61,905 bases of DNA from Nitrosopumilales archaeon (GTDB lineage Archaea > Thermoproteota > Nitrososphaeria > Nitrososphaerales > Nitrososphaeraceae), in the NCBI GenBank assembly GCA_009665115.1, contig WJXE01000001.1:1-61905 (forward strand). The letters are read 5' to 3'. A model generated the notes under the pieces. That model searched no databases, was not told where the DNA came from, and saw only the letters and a list, made by a program, of their open reading frames with translations. Below, piece after piece: positions 52,831 to 61,157 of this stretch; the first letter of the stretch is position 1; each line of letters begins with the position of its first letter. A program made the position numbers and the translations under genes.

Positions 52831-53946
52831 TCAAATCGCCTTCTCAATGCTAGTTGCAATACGCTCCAAATCCTCTGCGCCCATAAAAGAATGCACAGGT
52901 AATGAGAGAACATGCTCGCTCGCCCAATCGGTGTTAGGAAGACCTTTTGTTGATGTAATCGTCTGATAGTATGGGGTTTTGTGCACCGGTGGATTATAAT
53001 ATACCGTTGCACCAATTTTATCACTTGCCAGTGCCCGTCGGACCTTCTCTCTAAGGTAGTCTTTTTGAAAAGTAACCGTGTACAGATACCAGTTAAACCT
53101 TTTTTTCGCAGTTTCGTGCGGGATATTTATTCTCCTTTCCTCTGCCAAAGGGAGGAGTAAGCCTGTCAACACATTCGCGTTCCTCCTCCGAAGATCCAGC
53201 AATTTTTGTAATTTATCCATTTGCGCTTTGGCAAGAGCAGCACTCAATTCTGGGAGCCTCAGGTTGAGGCCTAAAACACGTGTGTCATAGCCTTCGACCA
53301 TTCCATGATTCCTAATCATCTTTATCTTATTTGCCAAGTTATCATCATTAGTTGCTACTGCACCCCCTTCGCCAGCAGTCAATACTTTGCTTGCATAAAA
53401 GCTAAAACAACCCAGTTTTCCGAGTGTTCCTGTTTGCGCATTTCTATATAGAGATCCAAGCGATTGACAGGCATCTTCGATTATATCTAGTGAGTGTGCA
53501 TACGCAATCTCCGAAATTTCATCCATATCAGCCGGATGACCATAGAGATGCACTGGTATGATAGCCTTTGATTTTTTTGTAATTTTTGTCTTTAGGTCGG
53601 CGATATCAATCGTATAGTCTTCTCTGTTGATGTCTACGAACACAGGCTTAGCGCCGGCAGCAACAACAGAATTTGCGGTTGCAACAAATGTGAATGACGG
53701 CAGTAGTACTTCATCACCTTGACCAATCCCCAAGGCGAGCAATGCAGAATACAACGCAGCGGTTCCAGAATTGACACTTACTACGTTTTGGACTTTAAGA
53801 TAATCTTTCAGAAGGCGTTCTAGAGCCTGAACTCGTTTCCCGCCATCTTTTGCTGCGGATGTAAGAGCACTTTCATCTAAAACACTCAATACTTCACGCT
53901 TTTCTTCCTCACCAATCCAAGGCTGGTTAATTGGTATCATAGACAA
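52831..53946 (-). CDS. DegT/DnrJ/EryC1/StrS-family aminotransferase
   Basis: 371 residues. PLP-dependent enzyme of nucleotide-sugar or aminosugar synthesis. The active-site Lys lies in FYASKVLTAGEGGAV; other family motifs are NSGTAALYSALLALGIGQGDEV, DINREDYTID and the EDACQSLGS segment. The N-terminal MIPINQPWIGEEEKREV is typical. It probably makes sugar precursors for glycan or S-layer glycosylation, as in other archaea; the nucleotide-sugar dehydrogenase at 61158 may be in the same general pathway. Confidence 0.92.
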   Translation of the reverse strand: MSMIPINQPWIGEEEKREVLSVLDESALTSAAKDGGKRVQALERLLKDYLKVQNVVSVNSGTAALYSALLALGIGQGDEVLLPSFTFVATANSVVAAGAKPVFVDINREDYTIDIADLKTKITKKSKAIIPVHLYGHPADMDEISEIAYAHSLDIIEDACQSLGSLYRNAQTGTLGKLGCFSFYASKVLTAGEGGAVATNDDNLANKIKMIRNHGMVEGYDTRVLGLNLRLPELSAALAKAQMDKLQKLLDLRRRNANVLTGLLLPLAEERRINIPHETAKKRFNWYLYTVTFQKDYLREKVRRALASDKIGATVYYNPPVHKTPYYQTITSTKGLPNTDWASEHVLSLPVHSFMGAEDLERIATSIEKAI

Positions 53947-54421
53947 GTGTATGAAAATTACTCGGATAAAGGTATACTGCTTATCAATAAACCTGCTACA
54001 TTTGTGTCTGCAATATTTGTATTACTCAGGCCGGGGAGCTTGTGAATTCTGAGTGATGCTGAGTTAGGATGGAGCAATACTGTAGTATTTTCTGGTTCCA
54101 TAAAAAAGCCCAGTACGCAAATGCCCTCTCGCCAGCCATACAAGCTGCCTACTAGCCTTATTGCAATCGATGGATGAGTTAATAGATGATGACTTTGACA
54201 GGAGATTTGGATGTCATTCTTAAAATACCGGCTTCTGCGAATTCGTAAGTTTACTAGAAACAAGATCTATCTTGTAATTCGATATCTTTTATTTTTATAC
54301 CTTAAATTGAAGGTTAGATTAGGATGGTATTAAGAGAAATCCGCTCATTTCTTAGCTCATTGACTTAGTAGTATACCAGTATACTTATTACACAAAAACC
54401 TTTTTAGACCAACTCAGCCAT
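53947..54421. other. Interval between the DegT and GMP synthase genes
   Basis: A minus-strand frame at 53958-54263 (101 codons) has no motif, start context or family match. Its mix of aromatic and basic stretches looks like chance. No RNA or repeat is recognised. The DegT promoter should lie here. Confidence 0.3.
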
Positions 54422-55954
54422 CTATTGGGGCTCTATCGTAGCTGGTGGTTTGCTTGAAACTGCATACGTTACCCAGGAGACATCTTCGACTTCGTTTGTA
54501 ATTCTATCACTCATCTTACCAATTATTTCGTACGGCAGCCTAGTCCAATCTGCAGTCATTGCGTCGATGGATTCGACAATTTTAATTGTCGCGATATGAC
54601 CATAAATACGCTGATCACCCAAAACCCCTACCGCCCTGTCATCTCCCACTGAAGCATATGCCTGCCATACCTTATGATAGAATCCGGCAGCATTTAATTC
54701 ATCCTCAACTATTTTACTAGCATGTCTGGTAATTCGTATCTTTTCACGTGTAACTTCTCCGATTATTCGGACAGCTAAGCCTGGACCGGGGAACGGATGT
54801 CTTTGCAGAAATTCATTTGGAACACCCAGCAGTTTCGCAACACGTCTAACCTCATCCTTGTACAAAGTCCTTAATGGTTCTATTGTCTTTAAATTAAGCC
54901 ATTTCGGGATCCCCCCAACGTTATGGTGAGTTTTGATAGCCGACGCAGGCCCTTTTGATACTCCGCTCTCAATCACGTCTGGATAGAGCGTTCCCTGAGC
55001 AAGCCATTGGAAAGGTCCGTTTTTTTTTACCACGTCCATAAACACCTTTGCAAACTCTTCACCTATAATGCTGCGTTTCATCTCAGGATCGCAAACTCCT
55101 TTCAACTTTTGAAGGAACTGTTTTTCTGCATTCACGTAAATCACTTCCGATTGCAGGTAATCTTTGAAAAGCCCGGTTACCAAGACCTCTTCATCTTCTC
55201 TTAGTAACCCGTGATTAACAAAAACACACTTCAGATTTTTGCCTATAGCCTTGTCAAATAGTGCTGCAACAGTCGTGGAATCGATACCTCCACTAACGGC
55301 ACAAAGTACTTTTTCATTTCCAACCCGTTGTCGAATGTCCTCAATGGTTGATTCTATAAAACTTTCCATGTTCCACGAAGGCCTTGCTCGGCTGATCTTT
55401 TGCGAGAAATTTTTCAGTATCTCACTTCCATACTCTGTGTGAACTACCTCAGGATGAAATTGGATTCCATAGAGTCTCTTTTCTTGATTTGCTATAGCAG
55501 CTGAGAATGAGTTCTCCGTATGACCTAAAATTTCGAATCCCTCTGGGAGGTTCTCAGCAGCGTCTCCATGACTCATCCAACACTTTATCTTACTGTCAAT
55601 TGTGCTGAACAGATCGCCCTTATTGTCAATAATTAGGTCAGCGCGACCATATTCTCTAGTACTTGTTTTTTTTACTTTTCCACCAAAATGGTCTATTATC
55701 AGCTGATATCCATAACAGATTCCCAAGATTGGAATCCCTAACTCGAAAATTTCTTTATCAGGTTTTGGCGAGTCATTGAAATAAACGCTTGCCGGTCCCC
55801 CAGAGAAAATAATTCCATTCGGACGTATTTGTTTTAGTGCTTTAATGGATGTGTTATAAGGTAATAGTTCACAATATACATTTATGTCTCGAATTCGTCT
55901 ACAAATCAGGTTGCTATATTGGGAACCAAAATCCAAAACGACTATATTGTCCAT
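54422..55954 (-). CDS. guaA: GMP synthase (glutamine-hydrolysing), single-chain
   Basis: 510 residues. Converts XMP to GMP. The N-terminal class I amidotransferase has the Cys nucleophile in LGICYGYQLI and the His/Glu pair in IQFHPEVVHTEYG; the ATP pyrophosphatase domain has SGGIDSTTVAALFDKAIG, and the C-terminal dimerisation domain ends in KPPATIEPQ. Many archaea encode the two halves as separate genes; here they are fused as in bacteria. Confidence 0.97.
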   Translation of the reverse strand: MDNIVVLDFGSQYSNLICRRIRDINVYCELLPYNTSIKALKQIRPNGIIFSGGPASVYFNDSPKPDKEIFELGIPILGICYGYQLIIDHFGGKVKKTSTREYGRADLIIDNKGDLFSTIDSKIKCWMSHGDAAENLPEGFEILGHTENSFSAAIANQEKRLYGIQFHPEVVHTEYGSEILKNFSQKISRARPSWNMESFIESTIEDIRQRVGNEKVLCAVSGGIDSTTVAALFDKAIGKNLKCVFVNHGLLREDEEVLVTGLFKDYLQSEVIYVNAEKQFLQKLKGVCDPEMKRSIIGEEFAKVFMDVVKKNGPFQWLAQGTLYPDVIESGVSKGPASAIKTHHNVGGIPKWLNLKTIEPLRTLYKDEVRRVAKLLGVPNEFLQRHPFPGPGLAVRIIGEVTREKIRITRHASKIVEDELNAAGFYHKVWQAYASVGDDRAVGVLGDQRIYGHIATIKIVESIDAMTADWTRLPYEIIGKMSDRITNEVEDVSWVTYAVSSKPPATIEPQ

Positions 55955-55956
55955 TT

Positions 55957-56652
55957 TTACTTTCCGCCATCCTTTTCCATCATCCTTGTTAGAACCCAGG
56001 TGGACGTGTTGAAAATCTCGTTAAGGCGGTCTTTTTCACGGTAATTGCTGATCATAATCTTTTTTATCAGAGTACCATCCTTTTCTTCAATCTGATAATT
56101 CAACGATTCAGATTCTTGGATCTCGCCCCGGTTTACCTTTTCAATATCTCTCGCTTTCATTCCTTCCAATATTCTATTCAGAAAGAATGACTTAAATGGC
56201 TGGGTATTGACGTTGAGATTGATTCCATCAACAGGCGTGATTTCCACTCTAGTCGGTGACAATGTGGCAGTGGCGAGCACAAGGTTATCTTTGATACGTC
56301 GGAGTTGTCTAACTTCCGTGAAACTTGTTAATGTGTTATCCTGTTGTTCAGCTGTTGGAACAACGACTCTTCGTATGGCATTTATGTCATTGTTATCATT
56401 ACCCGCAGCCTCCCGATTTTGTTGGTAGCCCACAATAGTTGAAGATTCATCAGAGGGCTTTATTGTCGATGAAGAGGTAACTGACTCAAGACTGGCAGCA
56501 GTTTTGAAGCTGCCCCGTTTCAACAACATATCGACAAGGAACAGCATGGTGCGTAACCTTTCGATTTCCTCTTGTTTATCAGCGACCTGTTTAGTAAGCC
56601 ATTCACGGATATCGGCGGCACGTCTAACGACCTCTTCAGAGTAGCTGGACAT
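55957..56652 (-). CDS. Hypothetical protein with a coiled-coil N-terminus
   Basis: About 231 residues (start MSSYSEEVVRRA at 56652; a 13-residue longer start at 56691 is in frame). Residues 15-40 are a likely coiled coil (KQVADKQEEIERLRTML), followed by a Ser/Thr/Asn-rich stretch and a folded C-terminal domain with strand-helix patterns (VEITPVDGINLNVNTQPFKS, then a long helix). Two bases separate it from guaA, so they are probably co-transcribed. No family is recognised; conserved hypothetical is the safest label. Confidence 0.7.
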   Translation of the reverse strand: MSSYSEEVVRRAADIREWLTKQVADKQEEIERLRTMLFLVDMLLKRGSFKTAASLESVTSSSTIKPSDESSTIVGYQQNREAAGNDNNDINAIRRVVVPTAEQQDNTLTSFTEVRQLRRIKDNLVLATATLSPTRVEITPVDGINLNVNTQPFKSFFLNRILEGMKARDIEKVNRGEIQESESLNYQIEEKDGTLIKKIMISNYREKDRLNEIFNTSTWVLTRMMEKDGGK

Positions 56653-56889
56653 TGCAAGCATTTTGCCACAGAAGCTATAATAGTTTTTCACATCGAGAGC
56701 GGATAGAGCAGAGAAAATCTACTTTCCTAACTTGGGTCTTATGCTTCTCTTGTTTAATTCTAGTAACTTAATTCTGCCTGCCGGATAATACAATTGCTAC
56801 GAATGTCTATAGAAAACAGCCGAGTGATTCCTCTTAGGACCGCTAGGATCACGTCCAATAGCTTTTTTCACATCCTACCACTTTGACGA

Positions 56890-57621
56890 CTAATCATACT
56901 GAATAGTCAAGGAGGTAAATCCTCTGATGGGCCTTTGAGATGTGTCGAACAATCGTGAATGAGACCGTTTGGCAAGAATTTCTAAAAGTCGTTTACCAAC
57001 TTTCATCTTCTCCTTTTTTAATTCAATATTCTTTACTATCTTTTTCGAGTGCTCGCCGATACGATCACCAAACTCCATTCCTACGAGGACAATTTCTTTG
57101 GCTCCAAATTCATCTGCTAAAAACACGCATCGATCGCCATCCGTAAATCCGCCAAAGTTATAGACGTTCTCAACAGGCATTACTTGAGTAGATCCGATCA
57201 CGCGCTTGAACGTCGGCACAAGTTTCTTTAACTCTTCAACATTATCTCCATGGCTATGAACCACCATGATTGCACCGGCTCGCTCTGCCTTTCGCAAAAA
57301 TAATGCGTCGCCGTCCAAGTCGGTAACGACAATATCTGGCGTGATGTGGTTTTCAATCAGAGCTTGGCTCGCCCCATCTGCTACTATCTTGACGAATTTT
57401 CGATTTTTCTTTATAAATTTGATATTTGAGATTAAACTATCTCCAGCACCTATCGCCATGACATGCCTTCGAGCTATTTTCCTTTGCAACACCTTAATGT
57501 CGATCGTTTTCTTCTTTATCATTTTAGACAGTATGTTGGCAGCTTCTTGATCCTTTTCTGTACTATATCCAAATTGCTGTCTAATATCCTGGTAATACGG
57601 GAACCAATCTATGAACCTCAC
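56890..57621 (-). CDS. mptE: 6-hydroxymethyl-7,8-dihydropterin pyrophosphokinase, archaeal type (DUF115/MptE)
   Basis: 243 residues. The DUF115 core is clear: MAIGAGDSLISNIKFI, IVADGASQALI, PDIVVTDLDGD, VVHSHGDN and NFGGFTDGDRCVFLADEFGA. In methanogens MptE adds pyrophosphate to hydroxymethyl-dihydropterin in the path to folate-type cofactors, and homologues are found in Thaumarchaea. The substrate is inferred from the family. No other pterin gene is near. Confidence 0.88.
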   Translation of the reverse strand: MRFIDWFPYYQDIRQQFGYSTEKDQEAANILSKMIKKKTIDIKVLQRKIARRHVMAIGAGDSLISNIKFIKKNRKFVKIVADGASQALIENHITPDIVVTDLDGDALFLRKAERAGAIMVVHSHGDNVEELKKLVPTFKRVIGSTQVMPVENVYNFGGFTDGDRCVFLADEFGAKEIVLVGMEFGDRIGEHSKKIVKNIELKKEKMKVGKRLLEILAKRSHSRLFDTSQRPIRGFTSLTIQYD

Positions 57622-57958
57622 ACCTAGATTCCATCCAAGTTGTTAATAGGTTGTTTGTTAGATAAATTATTATTCATAAAGTTCGACTCACATTCTCGAA
57701 TAAATAAGCAACAGAATTTATATTCCAACTTCTAGCTATGGGCTGAGGATTGCAGACATGTCTAATGACAAATGCTGCATGCATATTAAATCACACCTAT
57801 TCCGGCTGCCTACTCTTATATCGCTAAGAGATTAATAATTTCTGCCACCAGCCACCTTCGCTTCAATAAGACCGAAAGTTACTGGTGAACTCGCCCACAG
57901 AATAAATAAATTATTATAATGCAACAGTTATAACGAAAAGGGTCGGTTAATACTCTAT
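57622..57958. promoter_or_regulatory. Divergent promoter region of mptE and csl4
   Basis: 337 bp without an ORF. Near 57903-57918 the AT-rich AATAAATAAATTATTATAATG is a candidate TATA element, about 40 nt before the csl4 ATG at 57959; on the other strand TTATTATTCATAA-like sequence near 57668 may serve mptE. No inverted repeat or RNA was recognised. Confidence 0.35.
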
Positions 57959-58561
57959 ATGGAAAGCCGGAAACTTACAAGAATGCCAATCCTGCCCGGG
58001 GATCAGATCGCATCCATCGAGGAATTCGAGGCCGGGAAATATGCCTATGTTTCAGATGGGACTATAAGATCGACTTCAGTTGGAACTAAAATTTATGATT
58101 TCAAAAAGCGCATAGCGAAGATCGAGAAAATTAATTCTCCTATATTACCGAGAATTGGCGACATCATAGTAGGCTACATCGAAATGCTGTTTGGCAGCAT
58201 GATGTCTGTAAGAATACTTTACATAAATGAGAAGAAGTCATTCTCCGGTTTTTCTGCCATAGCATCAACTAGGATAAGTACACCTGGCCGTGAACGAGAT
58301 CGGAGAAGCCGAATAATATTCCGGGTGGGCGATATCATTAGGGGACGCGTAATAAGTTTATTGAATTCATCCATCCACATAACGATCGACGAAAAGGAAT
58401 TTGGAGTCATCTACACCCTATGCTTCAATTGTGGTGGGGGTACGGTACGAGTAAACAACAAGACCATAAAATGTATCGAATGTGGAATAAATGAAGACCG
58501 AAAATTGACAATTGATTACGGAGAGGAAGCGTTCAGATTGGTTCATCGAAGTGGGAGGTGA
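57959..58561 (+). CDS. csl4: Exosome RNA-binding protein Csl4
   Basis: 200 residues: an N-terminal strand-rich domain (PGDQIASIEEFEAGKYAY), a central S1 domain (VGDIIRGRVISLLNSSIHITI) and a C-terminal zinc ribbon (CFNCGGG ... CIECG). Csl4 is part of the cap of the archaeal exosome and helps substrate entry. ATG start behind an AT-rich region. The 3' end overlaps pheA by 11 bases. Confidence 0.93.
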   Translation: MESRKLTRMPILPGDQIASIEEFEAGKYAYVSDGTIRSTSVGTKIYDFKKRIAKIEKINSPILPRIGDIIVGYIEMLFGSMMSVRILYINEKKSFSGFSAIASTRISTPGRERDRRSRIIFRVGDIIRGRVISLLNSSIHITIDEKEFGVIYTLCFNCGGGTVRVNNKTIKCIECGINEDRKLTIDYGEEAFRLVHRSGR

Positions 58562-59390
58562 TTTTGTTGCCAGAGGTGAACGGGTTGCGTTTCAAGGCGA
58601 ACCCGGGGCTTACAGCGAAATGGCAACGATTCAGTATTTTCGAAACTCAAATCTTGTACCATTAAAGTCCCTCCAGGATGTATTTGATGGATTGAGTCAC
58701 GGTGACGTAGATTTCGGTGTAGTCCCGATTGAAAACTCAATAGAAGGTAGTGTAAATGAAACCTATGATCTGCTATTAGATACGCGTTTTGTAGTATCCG
58801 GTGAAATCTACCTGAGGGTTAGACATTGCCTTATCGTTAATAAGGGCGGAGGTTCGAATATTAGGTCGGTATATTCACATCCACAAGCTCTTGCCCAGTG
58901 CAGACGTTATTTACAAGAAAGGAAACTAGCGGCCGTTGCAGCCTACGATACGGCTGGTGCCGTAAAAATGATCAAACAAAAACAGAATATGGAAGTAGCT
59001 GCGATTGCCAGTAGCAGAGCTGCAGAGTTATATGATATGCATATTTTAGAAGAGGGAATCGAGGATAATAAAAACAATTTTACAAGATTTTTAATAATAT
59101 CAAAAACACGAACAACGTCTACTGGTCATGATGGCACATCCATGATATTTTCAGTCAAGCATATCCCAGGTGCCCTTTACAGTATTTTGGAGGAATTCGC
59201 AAATCGAAAGATTAACCTTACGAAGATAGAATCGCGCCCCAAAAAGGAAAAACCTTGGGAATATAACTTTTATGTGGACTTTGAAGGCCATATTGATAAT
59301 AAAATCATTAAGGAGGCTGTGGAATCAATTAAAAAGAAAGCTGCATTTATCAAAATCTTGGGATCTTATGAAAGAGCAGAATTTCTTTGA
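58551..59390 (+). CDS. pheA: Prephenate dehydratase
   Basis: About 279 residues from GTG at 58551; TTG at 58512 would add 13 residues and overlap csl4 by 50 bases. It makes phenylpyruvate from prephenate in phenylalanine synthesis. Motifs: FQGEPGAYSE, VPIENSIEGSVNETYDLL and NNFTRFLIIS (catalytic Thr region), then an ACT domain with the ESRP feedback site (LTKIESRPKKEKPWEYNFYVDF). Domain order and length are normal, so it should be inhibited by phenylalanine. Confidence 0.93.
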   Translation: MGGDFVARGERVAFQGEPGAYSEMATIQYFRNSNLVPLKSLQDVFDGLSHGDVDFGVVPIENSIEGSVNETYDLLLDTRFVVSGEIYLRVRHCLIVNKGGGSNIRSVYSHPQALAQCRRYLQERKLAAVAAYDTAGAVKMIKQKQNMEVAAIASSRAAELYDMHILEEGIEDNKNNFTRFLIISKTRTTSTGHDGTSMIFSVKHIPGALYSILEEFANRKINLTKIESRPKKEKPWEYNFYVDFEGHIDNKIIKEAVESIKKKAAFIKILGSYERAEFL

Positions 59391-59853
59391 CAATGGCGGT
59401 TTCTTATTTTAAGCCCAAACCCGGCTACAATCATGCCTGTGGCTACCAGTATTAGTTGGCCGCTAAGGGCAATTATATTTCCCTTAGTCTCTGCGTGCTC
59501 TCCTATTGTTAAGACAGAGGCACCGATATTCTTAATTTCGATTGTATACTGCCATTCTTTTTGAGCATGAAGGTCATACCGAAAACTTGAGATGTCGCTT
59601 TCGCGATTCAATGAGTCGTTTGTTGGGATCTGTGATAACTATGTTGAAGATAGATCCATTCAGAGTAACGCCTGCTGTGCTCCCTCTATTCATCCGGCGT
59701 CAGTGTATCGGTTAGTCCGTGTCTTAGTGTTCCATTAAGTGGTACATCAACAGGAGTTAGTGTGTAAACACTAGAAGCAATTCCAGCAGGTATAATGACA
59801 ATTCCGGCAGGCATCAGTATGCGATATACTGATTTCGTGCTAAGATCAGGCAT
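59366..59853 (-). pseudogene. Secreted or membrane-tethered protein gene with two frame breaks
   Basis: Three frames together make one plausible protein. ATG at 59853 begins MPDLSTKSVYRILMPAGIVI, a signal anchor followed by TPVDVPLNGTL. The frame then breaks near 59689-59694; the next frame reads NRGSTAGVTLNGSIFNIVIT. A second break at AAA (59619-59621, one A too many) leads to the last part, YTIEIKNIGASVLTIGEH and a C-terminal membrane helix (ALSGQLILVATGMIVAGFGL) with a basic tail. The layout (signal, extracellular domain, C-terminal helix) is typical of thaumarchaeal surface proteins. The 3' end overlaps pheA by 25 bases on the other strand. Confidence 0.62.
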
Positions 59854-60022
59854 AGAATAACTTAGGTAACAATATGATAAATCGATCTAGCCAGCATGAC
59901 GGCCATTGCTTGTATTAATAGTGATCTTGAGCCTGCCACTTTGGTGAGTCATGTACCTTTTGTATTGGACGGAGTTTTGAATATCATAAGATTTAAAGGA
60001 TGGAAAAAATTACTCCTTAATT

Positions 60023-60310
60023 ATGCCAAAGAAACGAGCTAGCAGGGGCAGGACAAAGGGCGGAAAGGGTAGCTCTGGCACTGTCCATTGCAGTCAATGT
60101 GGCGCCATGGTTCCTCGCGACAAAGCGAAAAAGGTAACGGGTCGGATTACTTTGGTTGAACCTACCCTTGCGAAGGAGCTTAAGTCACAAGGGGCATACA
60201 TAGCACCGTCGACAGATGTAAAATTCTATTGCGTCTCTTGTGCAGTCCATAGGGGCATAGTTAAGGTGAGGTCAGAGTCAGACCGACGTACGACTGGCAG
60301 ACTGCGATAA
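60023..60310 (+). CDS. rps26e: Ribosomal protein eS26
   Basis: 95 residues with basic MPKKRASRGRTKGGKG, the zinc-binding pairs CSQCG and CVSC and the conserved VPRDKA/HRGIVKVR segments. eS26 binds near the mRNA exit channel and occurs in Crenarchaeota, Thaumarchaeota and eukaryotes. A TATA-like TTTAAA at 59992-59997 lies about 28 nt before the ATG. The 3' end overlaps the convergent next gene by 33 bases. Confidence 0.95.
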   Translation: MPKKRASRGRTKGGKGSSGTVHCSQCGAMVPRDKAKKVTGRITLVEPTLAKELKSQGAYIAPSTDVKFYCVSCAVHRGIVKVRSESDRRTTGRLR

Positions 60311-60901
60311 CTTTTTTGATGTTGCAACAATTCTGTGAATAACTGTACAAGCTGCAACGATTGAGACGAGCATAACTGCCCACTGCATTGCATTGGCAAT
60401 TGGTAACAAGCTCACTATTGCAAGTATTAACAATCGTTCTGCTCTTTCCCCAACACCCAACCCTGCCAAATCGACGCCGAGTGATTCCGCTTTCGCTCTA
60501 ACGTAGCTCACAAGTAATGACAAAGACAATGCTACCATGCACCATATCGGTTCAGCAAGGTTTCCTACGGCTATTCCGATGAATATCACAGATTCAGATA
60601 TTCTATCGCCTGTCGAATCAAGAAACGATCCTTTCGGAGACAACTGCTTTGTCTTCCTAGCGACACTCCCGTCTACTATGTCAAAAAAACCTCCGATCAG
60701 GAGCAGAAGGCTGCCGATGACCGGTAAATAAAACCATGAAAAGCCTGCCGTGAATGCCCTCGTCGCATACACGATCCCAGCTAATGTTAGAGCACAGAGA
60801 CTTAAACAAGTCCAACCGTTAGCAGATACTCCCGTAGAAGTGAAAACCGTACCGACTTTTTCCAGAGTTGGATTCAATAAGTCCCTAATTTTATTGAGCA
60901 A
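60278..60901 (-). CDS. Archaetidylinositol-phosphate synthase (CDP-alcohol phosphatidyltransferase)
   Basis: 207 residues with five to six membrane helices. The catalytic signature, Asp-x2-Asp-Gly-x2-Ala-Arg-x8-Gly-x3-Asp-x3-Asp, is present as FFDIVDGSVARKTKQLSP, then KGSFLDSTGDRISE. The enzyme transfers inositol phosphate to CDP-archaeol in membrane lipid synthesis. Archaetidylinositol-phosphate synthase is the usual assignment for this subgroup; glycerol- or serine-type enzymes of the same family cannot be excluded. Confidence 0.88.
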   Translation of the reverse strand: MLNKIRDLLNPTLEKVGTVFTSTGVSANGWTCLSLCALTLAGIVYATRAFTAGFSWFYLPVIGSLLLLIGGFFDIVDGSVARKTKQLSPKGSFLDSTGDRISESVIFIGIAVGNLAEPIWCMVALSLSLLVSYVRAKAESLGVDLAGLGVGERAERLLILAIVSLLPIANAMQWAVMLVSIVAACTVIHRIVATSKKLSQSASRTSV

Positions 60902-61157
60902 ACGGCTATAATACAGATAGAGCTGTTGGAATAATAAATTTTGTAGACAGTTCTTGCTAGATACATTCGCAAAAACAATGCAAGGGAACGATTTTTAGCA
61001 AAAATCATCAGATTTTGAAATTGCATCACTATTTATTATATTATAGTCACGATTCCATCGTCTATAGTCGCCAAACATAAATTTTAATAGTGAATTATTT
61101 ATCGTCTTTTGTTTCTTAATTCTTTAATAATCATACTTCTCGGATATTACGAGTTAG
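60902..61157. other. AT-rich interval between the lipid synthase and the dehydrogenase gene
   Basis: 256 bp, very AT-rich, without an ORF. It holds the two divergent promoters (for example TATTTATTATATTATAG near 61029-61045). No RNA gene or repeat was recognised. Confidence 0.35.

Noticed and set aside
53958..54263. 101-codon frame between the DegT and guaA genes
   Set aside because: No motif, no start context and an erratic composition; other frames in the same stretch look equally good or bad.
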